From Adiantum capillus-veneris (lineage: Eukaryota; Streptophyta; Polypodiopsida; Polypodiales; Pteridaceae): a stretch of DNA of 58,000 nt. The DNA lies in the NCBI GenBank assembly GCA_014529385.2, contig CM043958.1, positions 127,244,817 through 127,302,816 on the forward strand. The letters run 5' to 3'. Positions 36,200-44,729 of this stretch are shown here, one piece after another; within the stretch, counting starts at the first letter, position 1, and each line of letters starts with the position of its first letter. A program made the position numbers and the translations under genes. The notes beneath the pieces were generated by a model, which saw nothing but the letters and a program-made list of their open reading frames with translations, did no database searches and was not told the DNA's origin.

Positions 36200-36700
36200 A
36201 CATGACCAATGGTTGGCGGGCTACCGTAACGGTAGCTTGGATTTTCCTTGTTTTTATCTCAAATTTTAGCATTTTCAAAAAACATTTTTTAGCTGCATAA
36301 AAAACCTTAACACTAATATATGTTGTGATTTGCTCGAATCTTTCTTGTTAAGACGGAATATAGGACAAATGTACCATAACTCACACTCAATGCAGTTGTG
36401 CGCACTTTTTTGATAGGAGACACTTCATAGTATTCCCACTCATTCTCATTCATTTGCGCTGAACTAACTATTCTGCTCGCATTTGACTATATTGTATTAT
36501 CGCTCAGAAACACTCCCCCTCTCACATCTGTGTTGAGCATCTTGCCATAGAAGAATCACTAATGGAGAACAAAAGACCTCGATGACCATCCACAAGTATT
36601 AAGTATGTCAACATTTCAACAACTTCGATTTGGAATACATTCAATGGCTTTCCACCACCATTATAGTTGGAAGCTAGGTTCTCATGCAGACGAGGAAGAG
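36200..36700. other. Intergenic stretch between the CACTA element and the gene cluster
   Basis: Mostly AT-rich. GCTACCGTAACGGTAGC at 36220-36236 is a perfect short palindrome. A minus-strand frame at 36522-36707 (LSLPRLHENLASNYNGGGK) looks protein-like, but I cannot place it. Confidence 0.35.
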
Positions 36701-36715
36701 AAAGCACACGGGCAA

Positions 36716-37870
36716 CAAGTTTGTCAACAGTTATAAAGGTAGGGTGAAAAACTTTCGCTTGTCACAAACGGGAAAAACGGTCAAAGATGTTCTCATTGAA
36801 CACGCATATATGCACTCAGAGTTGCGTCTACGAACAACGCCAATAGGATTTCCAACAAACTGAGCAAATTGTAAGTTTTCTTACATCCACAATAGATTTT
36901 ACTCTTCACTCGTGTATTGTGTGTTTAACCTGCCAGTTGCAGATATTTATCCTTCCAACAAAGAAGATTGGCAGCCAGTGGATTGCATTATTGGCATTTT
37001 TTATGCATTCCATGCAAACGTGGGAGAGCTACTCTAAAATACTAGCGCCAGAAGAGGGTTGGCTGAAAGGGGGGTTTTTTTCTTCAGCCACTTTTATAAT
37101 GCTCCGCGTTCTGCACTTGGCTTCTGCACTCTAGAATATCTCCGGGTTCCTTCAAATGACAATCCAGAGTGGCCTGTCCCTTCCCTCTGAGTAATTCAGA
37201 GGGAAGCTCCATCAGGAAATACAAAAGTGCTTAAGAACAAATATTGCTAGTCGACTGGTACGTGTTTCAATCCTCACGTCCATGCATGTATTCATCGACT
37301 TTTTCCATGATGAAGAGATTAAGAAGACTGGAACTATGCTACTCTACAAGACAGAGAAATGCCTCAATTTTTTGGATGAATCTTGGGATGTCCATGATTC
37401 TGATGGCATCTTATGCAAGGTAAATAAGAAGTCTATTGTGTGTAAGTGCATGATAGCTTCTCAAAATTTCATAGATTCCTTCCACTACATAAGGTGGTAT
37501 CGAGTGAATGGTCATCCTGGTAGCTTTGGACAAAGATTTAACTGATGACCTGAACATTTCTTTGAGAATGCTTGAGGTATGGTGTGAACCTGATCTGCTA
37601 ACTATTCTTAGCATTTGAGGCAATGTGACACTATGACAAGTGTCCGAGGATTTGGAGAACGAGGTTGACCTCAGCCTGCCTCCAAAATTTCTTTTCTAGT
37701 GCAACATGCGAAAGGTAGTATGTTTTGTATGTAAACATTAATGCTACGTTAGTTATTTCCTTATTGGTTATCATCACAAAATATGGTCTAATCTAACTGT
37801 TTGATTAACTGTCGTACAGGTGCCTCAGAGAAAGGAGGAGAAGACATTGTGAGCAGAGATAAAGGATGAC
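36716..37870 (+). pseudogene. Unidentified plus-strand gene remnant with splice sites
   Basis: Protein-like pieces on one strand joined by plausible introns. The first is NKFVNSYKGRVKNFRLSQ and KDVLIEHAYMHSELRLRTTP (36716-36870). GTAAGT at 36871 and TTGCAG at about 36943 bound an intron. After it comes YPSNKEDWQPVDCIIGIFYA (from about 36945), then 37282-37545 (FIDFFHDEEIKKTGTMLLYK and NFLDESWDVHDSDGI), with a GTAAAT donor near 37420. CGTACAG near 37820 could accept a last piece. In-frame TGA and TAA codons break it. Family not recognised. Confidence 0.4.
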
Positions 37871-38268
37871 CGACTATTTCTAGTGTAATGCAACTCTTGA
37901 TTGAAGAAGGCGGCTCACACAGTATCACATTGCTCTGAAGTACGAATATCAAAGAAAGATGTTGACAACAAGCTTGCAATATATATTCATGTGAAAATGC
38001 ATTGTTAAGGAATTTCTTGCAAATAAAGTCTGAGAACAATTATCTTTTCAAAATTGACTCAAGTTGTCTTTACATTGGGTTTAATAATGTACACTTTAAT
38101 GTCCAACTAAATCCATTGATTAGTAGCTCTCATTTATAATTGAGGGGAGCTCTCCTGGGCTTGATTATCATGACTGGAATGTAAAGGCTCAGGAGACGGT
38201 CTAGGGGTTGGGTGATGGGTTTAGGGTTGAGGAAAAGATTGTGCAGTGGCCTCGTCTTCCTCGGTAAA

Positions 38269-38532
38269 TTACGGCATCACAAAGAGACTAGAGGTTGAGT
38301 GGCCAAAAACACAAGGGGAGGCAGATGTAGATGCTTGGTCTGTTGTTGGTTGAGGTGCTGCTTCGTACCTCCGAGATGGAGGTCGAGGTTGTGGTCGTGG
38401 CAATGACACAACAAATGCATCGGCGGCTCCTAGAGGACGTGTCTCCACAAGATTGATCATATTTTGGATCATCGTCATCCTGAGTGCCTCCACATGGACG
38501 TTCGAATAATATACCAAGTTCCTTGCTTGCAA
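38269..38532 (-). pseudogene. Proline-rich C-terminal tail, possibly of the gene to its right
   Basis: A minus-strand frame with PRPQPRPPSRRYEAAPQPT and a Ser/Thr-rich end, followed by a stop. Located just downstream of the Ulp1-like piece on the same strand, it could be the disordered tail of one spliced protein. This is inference only. Confidence 0.3.
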
Positions 38533-38559
38533 ATGAGTTCCCTTGCTTTTATATGTAAT

Positions 38560-38960
38560 TCAAAGAAATCATGTGTGCAAGGATTACAAAAGCAAAACAT
38601 TGCACTTACACTTCTATGCTCATCAGCATAAATGCATTCCAGAAGAAGCTCTGCATTTGCAAGAACTCTCCATCCACAAGAATGCCCCTCGTCTTGTTTG
38701 GGACCTTGCAACTGAATATCAAGATATCTTCCCAAACATTGTCTTGGGTCAATGCTTCCCATGCAGCAACAAGTTTCTGAATTGAAGTGCAAGACATAGC
38801 ATATGGTGACCACACATTGCATCAAAATCGCAGAATCAAGAAACAAGTAACTACGTATCTTGGTACATTCCCAAACACCATGCACAGAATTTGCAAGGTA
38901 GAAATGCTTGCGCAGAAAGTTTAGTCCCCAACAAGGCGCCAATGTGAACTGATTGCACAA
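38560..38960 (-). pseudogene. Possible Ulp1/C48-type cysteine protease fragment
   Basis: Minus-strand frame of 161 residues containing QDEGHSCGWRVLANAELLLE (about 38697-38640). Q-x5-C-G is the spacing of the catalytic Gln and Cys in Ulp1/SENP-type (C48) proteases, which cut SUMO-like modifiers and are often carried by plant DNA transposons. The upstream His and Asp were not identified, and another frame over the same bases is also open, so the call is tentative. GTAAGT just after DEHRS (about 38603) could be a splice donor. Confidence 0.35.
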
Positions 38961-38989
38961 AACAAGGAATTAGTTTTCTATTCATAGTA

Positions 38990-39200
38990 TACAAAATATT
39001 GAAGAATAGCGAGATAAAAAACACTTAATTTTTGTTGTAAGCTAAAAGTAAAACTTTCTTCGTGTCCATGTTGACTCGTTGAAACCAATCAATGACTTCT
39101 ATCAGGGAAATGGACTCTGAGGTATGCACAACTGACAGCTGTGAATCCAAAATGGCTACCTTGGATAGTTGATTCCATGCAAGGTTGAAAACCAGCATGC
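38990..39200 (-). pseudogene. Probable exon between the H3-like and Ulp1-like pieces
   Basis: Minus strand: TTTTCTCAATTCGCAG ends at about 39203 and looks like a splice acceptor. The frame after it reads MLVFNLAWNQLSKVAILDSQ, SESISLIEVIDWFQRVNMD and KVLLLAYNKN before a TAA. Its position suggests the same gene as its neighbours. Family not known. Confidence 0.35.
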
Positions 39201-39299
39201 TGCGAATTGAGAAAATTAATTGATGAGGATCTCCAATAAGCCAGAATCAAATAAACACCTCTGCAAAAATAATATAACATAATAGAGATCGAAATTTAT

Positions 39300-40051
39300 A
39301 ATTTGGTTCGTAAGCTCCCTCTTATTACTTTGGAGAACAGCTATCTCGTGAGTGCCAAAACAAAAATACAAATTTTGGCCCCATACCAAAAGTGCTACAT
39401 CGAAAGTTGGGCCGAGAAAACCTACGGTCTCACTGTTAGCTTGGTCAATTGCTGCTACTAACATTTCCCGTTCATTTGACTCGACTGAAGGCTCTTCCAC
39501 AAGTAGCTCTTGGATCCGCTCCACATTCAAACGTGTGTCATATGTCTACTGTGTGGTGCTCACATCATACACCTTCACTTTGGTGATTGGAGGGATTGTC
39601 AAAATGTTGTCCATTCTCTTATCAGATAGATGGATTGGTGCAAGTGTCTTGTCATACCTGAAGCGTAACAGCCTAAGAGAATTCATATCCCGGGGCATCA
39701 CTGTCACTCTGTGAGCATGACCTGTGAGGACGTAGCTGTCTTGGAATAGCTCGATCAGAAAGTCCTCGACTGCCTCGTGGAGGCAACCCATCGGACTTCT
39801 GGCCCACTGAAAATCCAAATTTGCACTCTCACAAATCTGGCAAACTACTCTTTGGAAGGGTAACTTAGGAATAGCCAGAGAGATATACCTCTAGAGTTTG
39901 TGCAGCTCAAGCAGAATGCTTTGGTTCTGCTCGTACCTTCGACTAGCATTGTTGCCCAAAGGTTAGGCAGGGTTTTGCCTGAAACTCTTGAGTATGAAGG
40001 TTGGTTGTCTTGCAAGTAAACCTTTCTTGCGGTTTGCTTCGTACGAGCCAT
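39300..40051 (-). pseudogene. Strongly diverged histone H3-like gene with C-terminal extension (disrupted)
   Basis: The minus-strand ATG at 40051 opens with MARTKQTARK, identical to residues 1-9 of histone H3 plus a following Lys. After an unrelated stretch and one frameshift, the histone fold aligns without gaps from H3 residue 39 to about 125: RRYEQNQSILLE (from 39941), IPKLPFQRVV matching IRKLPFQRLV, then LHEAVEDFLIELFQDSYV and GHAHRVTVMPRDM matching the alpha-2/alpha-3 region. A TAG at 39893-39891 falls at the position of Gln55. Unlike H3, which stops about ten residues later, the frame continues (RLLRFRYDKTLAP and on). It crosses a TAG at 39548-39546 into LNVERIQELLVEEPSVESNE and FDVALLVWGQNLYFCFGTHE, ending near 39300. 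H3 proteins form the nucleosome core; a fused C-terminal domain is not usual. A TATA box lies upstream. Two stops and one shift argue for a pseudogene, unless introns remove them. Confidence 0.7.
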
Positions 40052-40184
40052 GAAAACAAGTGTTTACCCTGGAAAGTGTTGTGGGGAAGAATAAGAAGAA
40101 GATTGAGCAATGAGAAGGTTAGGTCACAAAAGCTGACTCTGAGAGGTGAGGACAGAGGTCAAACAACAATGGGGTATAAGAAAA

Positions 40185-40205
40185 TAGAAATGTTATATAA
40201 GCTCC
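40185..40205 (-). promoter_or_regulatory. Possible TATA box of the H3-like gene
   Basis: On the minus strand GCTTATATAACATTTC lies about 140 bases before the ATG at 40051. A pyrimidine-rich leader (CAATCTTCTTCTTATTCTTCC) sits between them. Spacing and composition are gene-like, but no transcription start is proven. Confidence 0.4.
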
Positions 40206-40349
40206 AAGGACATCATCATCATTACTAAACGTGGAATATAACATAAGGTGGTGGCCACAATTAATTGAGTTTCTCATCATCATTGGGAAGAGTGCATCAC
40301 CGCATGAGTACATGTGGCATATTGCATGTCGACTAGGGCACCAGGTCGA

Positions 40350-41060
40350 CTATGTGATTGTCGCAGCACAACGCGATATGGGATGGGCCTTCATCAACCA
40401 AACCCCCTCCTTGCATTGTGTCGCGACAAGGAAAAATATCATGGTACAACGCGGAAGGAAGAGTGTACCGTAGCCAGACCTCCTTATTACGTTGTGGCAC
40501 AACACTCTTGATGACGTACCACAATGTGATAAATAGTGTCGCGCCACAACGCGACAGGGACCAACCATGTTGTGGTGATGCCTTCCTATCGCGTTGTGGT
40601 GCAACATTTGGATGTCGCAAAGCAACGCGATAGGGACCACCCATATCATGTGGAGATACTCCCTATCGCATTGTGGAGCGATATTTGGATGTTGACCACA
40701 ACGCGATAGGGACCACCCATATTGTGGACACGCCTCCCTATTGTGTTGTGGCGCGACATTTGGATGTCGCGTCACAATGCGATATGGACCACCCATACCA
40801 TGGATGTGCCTCCATATCGCATTGTGGCGTGACATTTGGATGTCGTGTCACAACGCGATAGGGACCACCCATACCGTGGATGCGTCTGCCTATTGTGTTG
40901 TGGCACGACATTTGTATATCACGTCACAACGCAATAGGAACCACCCATATCGTGAAGAGAACTCCCTATCACATTGTGGTGCGACATTTTTCTACCGTTG
41001 CAAAGTGCGAGCATATCAATGGTTGTGTGACATAACCTCCCATTCCCATTGTGATGCGAC
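40350..41060. repeat. 76-bp satellite array with internal dyads
   Basis: The landmark GATAGGGACC (or a close variant) starts at 40553, 40629, 40705, 40781, 40857 and 40933, an exact 76-base period. Looser copies extend to about 40375 and 41060. Each unit holds two self-complementary parts: CGCGATAGGGA paired with TCCCTATCGCG across about 20 bases, and GCGACATTTGGATGTCGC. Several long frames on both strands (RHPNVAPQ and similar) only translate this repeat. Confidence 0.9.
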
Positions 41061-41613
41061 ACATTTTGATAAAAGCTCTTCCTTCATAATATGTAACCAA
41101 AAAAAGAAACAAAGAGGCAGAGACAAAGGAACGAGATATAAAGACATTTGCATTATCTTCAAGGACTCCATTACACAAGATTAAAGGTAATTGATGCACT
41201 ATCTTGTTTGTCCATTACAATTATTCTTCTTCCTCCTTTATCGTTGGTGGTTTCTTGTCCTCGGTCTTTGCAGTGCTATTTTCCTCACCCTTTGCCTTCT
41301 GGTTTCCTTTGTTTTTCTTCTTCAGCTCCTTTCAGCGAGCTTTTGTCTCAGCTAGTGTTTTCTCGACCTCCTTCATGTCCGCCATTATCTTTTGGGAAAG
41401 CTTCGCCTATCCTCTCTTCTTGTCCTTCATACTTGCGTTGTGTAGATGTGAGCGAGTTCTGGAATGTGCAATCAAGGTGCTTTATATATCTACGGTACTC
41501 ACCCAACCAGGACAAGTGTGGTTGAGCTTGCCTCGGTCTTTGTGCTGCATTCATTGCAGAGTTACTAATGCAATCATAAGGGTGGCTGTAATTACCTGGT
41601 CGAGTTCCTGAGG

Positions 41614-41628
41614 AGTCTATATATAGGA
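41614..41628 (+). promoter_or_regulatory. Possible TATA box of the plus-strand gene at 41.7 kb
   Basis: TCTATATATAGGAGG, about 80 bases before an ATG at 41709. A leader with ACCAACAACCCTCTCTCCACAA follows. Canonical TATA core; activity not shown. Confidence 0.45.
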
Positions 41629-41986
41629 GGCCCGTCAGTCCCCCCTACTCCCTAGTGTTAGCCAGTGTCTTTCTACCTTTACCCTAACCAACAACCCTCT
41701 CTCCACAAATGGATCCCTTTAGATTGAGATAGAGGAGGAGATGTCTTGCTCTAACGAGGCACCCAAAGACAAGCTGTACCATTTTCTCTATAGAATTGGG
41801 CTTCAGCAGTGGGAGCAAGAATTCAAGCCTATTTTCAACCCTGCCTTCTCATTGCAAGAGTTTTTGTCTTCTGCGTCACATTTCCTTGCAGAGTTTCATC
41901 AGACATATGAGCAACACACGATCAACGGCACATTTGAGTTTAGGGTTTGTCGATATGTTCATATGAAGGATATCAGTTCTGATCGT

Positions 41987-42313
41987 TTAAAGAAAGATAT
42001 TTTCTATAGTAGCAGCCTCAAGTTGCCACTGTAGTCTTGCAAAATTGACATCAGATGTCCCGTACATAATCGAAAGTGTTGGGTTACAGAATACTATGTT
42101 GGGTTCATACTCTTTTTGAAGGTTATTTGGACGATCACCGGGACACAGCAAAGGAGGCCAAGAGTAGTCACCCATTAGGAGAAACTTGGACTCAATTTTG
42201 GGCCCTGTAAGAAATGCCAACTCAGCATAGAGAGAGGTAATTATGAAAAATGCAAAAGTTTTTTTTTGGAATTCTATTTCTCCTAGTACATACGAAAAAG
42301 TTTGCTCAATCAC
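41987..42313 (-). pseudogene. Protein-like minus-strand stretch, unidentified
   Basis: Minus-strand frame containing LTGPKIESKFLLMGDYSWPP and CPGDRPNNLQKEYEPNIVFC. Composition suggests real coding history, but it partly overlaps the plus-strand gene piece ending at 42034. Could be an exon of an older insertion. Confidence 0.3.
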
Positions 42314-42469
42314 TTAAATGCATGCTCGTACAAAATGCTTTTCGAGGGCCCAACTTAAGTGTACACAAAATTCCATGTCTGTGAATCTTAATGAGTGATG
42401 TGATGTGCGATGAGAGAAAACACATAAGAGTTGTTTTCAAAATACAAAAATAATGCCATGGAATAGAGG

Positions 42470-43056
42470 CACAAGTATCAATCACCTTTTTATGAAGTAC
42501 TCTCAATTTAAATTCGAACAGATTGTACATGATAGTGATTGATAGGTACTATTTAAGACTATGAAGGAGTCAGAACCAAGCGAATAGAGGCGCTTGAGGG
42601 GTCTCTAGGACCTCTATTCGCTTGGTTCTGACCTTATGAGGCCCTAGGCTTAAAAATGCTATATCTTGAGCTAGAGACATCAGATTTAAGTGTTTTAAAG
42701 AGCTATCCTATGGTTTTTGGATGTTCCGGATGCATCCGTGGGCTTAAAAAGTGCTATATCCTATGGTTTTTGGACGTTCCGGATGCATCCGTGCCGTGGG
42801 CTTAAAAAGTGCTATATCCTATGGTTTTTGGACGTTTCGGATGCATTCGTGCGCTTAAAAAGCGCTATATCTTAATCCTAGGGCCTCATGAGGTCAGTAC
42901 CAAGCGAATAGAGGTCCCAGAGACCCCTCAAGCTCCTCTATTCGCTTGGTTCTGACTCCTTCATAGTCTTAAATAGTACCTATCAATCATTATCAAGTAC
43001 AATCTATTCGAATTTAAATTGCGAGTACTTCATAAAAAGGTGATTGATACTTGTGC
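42470..43056. mobile_element. Large nested foldback element
   Basis: Outer arms of about 170 bases: GCACAAGTATCAATCACCTT at the left, through ATAGGTACTATTTAAGACTATGAAGGAGTCAG, pairs with the mirror sequence ending GGTGATTGATACTTGTGC at 43056. Within each arm lies a further hairpin built on CAGAACCAAGCGAATAGAGG: 42569-42632 in the left arm and 42893-42956 in the right. The centre carries three tandem copies of a 53-58 base unit (CCTATGGTTTTTGGACGTTC) at 42707-42870. No coding capacity. It separates two pieces of the surrounding gene. No target duplication was fixed. Confidence 0.8.
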
Positions 43057-44729
43057 GAGATGCACAAGTACAAGTACTTCACTTTATATGATAGCAACAA
43101 CGGGTCATAAAAAGGCGTTCGGCGCTTGTGCTAGATGTCATTATCAAACGCCTTACTTTTCTGATGATAGTGACAATTTCACCAAAATGGTTTTCATGGA
43201 CATTTTCAAAATGAAAAAAAAAGTTTTTTCAACGTAACGTTAGCCTTCTTTCTATTGGCTAAGGAGCATTCTCTCACTAGAGTTGAAAGGCCCGAAAATG
43301 AGTCCATTTCTTTCCTAATGGTTCAGTCACTCGTGATAAGTTGGTGCAACCACCAAGTGGTGCTTTGCGTGTTTTAGAAGGTGTTCAGTTGCCAGAGGGA
43401 GCTTTGCCAACAATTGTGCTCCCTACCATCCCCATCGGTGATCATCAGTATGTAATGCTTAATGACATCATGGAACTGTTTGACTTGAGAGAGGACTACT
43501 GCCTTGCTATAGTTGCTCAAAATCTACAAGAGGATGACAGTATAATCAACCTTGCCAATGACAAGTATTATGTCATGGATGCTCATGTAACAGCGGGTGA
43601 GTTTATCAAACCAACAGAGGCACTAGCAATGATATACAAGGATGCAGCCACATGTGCCGTGAGGCTTCCAACGGAGTCGGAGTTCAGGACGGTATAGGAA
43701 AGGCTTGGAATCACAGAGATGGGGAGAATTGCTCCATCAATGCCATTGACATCTTCTTCATCCTCTGCAAACGAGAGTACACTTGACTTATGGAATGCTG
43801 CACTAATCGCAGAAGATGAATCTCAGAAGATATACTACTGTGTAAATATTTTTATGCTTCCTTGTATGAGAGTTTCATGTGTATATACCAACACTCGGCT
43901 TTTATTTCTTGTAGCTCATAGTCTATGATGATAAGTTCATTCCTTGTCCCCATGGACAAGGTAAAGGAGACTTGGGAAAGAATTCCTCCCTTAGTCAGTG
44001 CTTAGAGAATTTGAACACTCCAAACTTCTTCTGCTTCCATTCCATTCTCCGAGGAAAAGGTTGAATTCTCTCTTTTTGTATTGAAGAAACTCTCAAGATT
44101 TTCAGAAGGCACGGCCATCAAATAGAACGCAGACAAGGTGATGCTACTAGACAAGCAAGCAACGGTCTCAATTTTTGGTATAGGGCCTAGCATGTATGGC
44201 CTGCCAGTCGCTACTTTTTATCACATGCTGCATATGGTCTAGCTTGTGGAATCATAGACCCAACCCACTTGCCACAATATGGAAAACATGATTTGCTGAA
44301 ACAAAAGCAAATAATCATTCAACTTATAGAAGAGGCCCCACAGATTGAGGCATCTAAGGAGATCCAATTGCTCAACCTCAACGTGCTTGCAATGGATGCT
44401 GATGACAAAACGTGTCATTCAAAGAGACTAAGGCACGAGGAAGAGGGTCCTTTAGATAAGGGCAAGAGGCGAGAATATTTTGTATCATTTCCAAATAACT
44501 AAAAATAAATAGAATTTATTTGTTTTATGCATCAAAGTTAAATTGATTATGTAACAATGTCTTGCAATGTACCTTTTTTGTTGCAACCATCATTCACATT
44601 ATGAAAAGTTGAAATGATAGAGTATCAATGTCTTGCCGCGTTTTTAATTTTGTTGCAACCATCATTCACTATATGAAAAGCTAAAATTATATTGATTCTT
44701 TTAAATACATTAAGTTTGGTGTTTGGATC

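Larger units (their letters stand above)
41709..44502 (+). pseudogene. Unidentified plus-strand gene, interrupted by a foldback element
   Basis: Protein-like pieces on one strand: 41741-42034 (KLYHFLYRIGLQQWEQEFKP and FEFRVCRYVHMKD), 43290-43850 (PSGALRVLEGVQLPEGALPT and MDAHVTAGEFIKPTEALAMI, then a TAG at 43695 followed by ERLGITEMGRIAPSM) and 44005-44502 (SHAAYGLACGIIDPTHLPQY, ending in a basic KRLRHEEEGPLDKGKRREYF tail). The first ATG after the TATA box (41709) is out of frame with the 41741 piece, so a frameshift or a downstream start is implied. The 42470-43056 foldback lies between the first two pieces. No family recognised. Confidence 0.4.

Noticed and set aside
39845-40051. MARTKQTARK as a chance peptide in a random frame
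   Set aside because: Chance rejected: ten residues match, the histone fold follows at about the right distance, and more than 80 aligned positions need no gap.
40540-41000. CRISPR-like array because of regular spacing
   Set aside because: Nuclear plant context, no constant repeat with variable spacers, and the whole 76-base unit is repeated. It is a satellite.
40350-41184. Long frames on both strands (161 codons minus, 147 plus)
   Set aside because: They are translations of the 76-bp satellite; the peptide repeats follow the array and not a protein family.
36153-42210. Similarity of TTTGGACTCAAATTTGGACC (36166) to TTGGACTCAATTTTGGGCC (42187) as ends of one element
   Set aside because: Only about 30 bases match imperfectly, there is no matching terminus or target duplication, and the second site lies within a protein-like frame.
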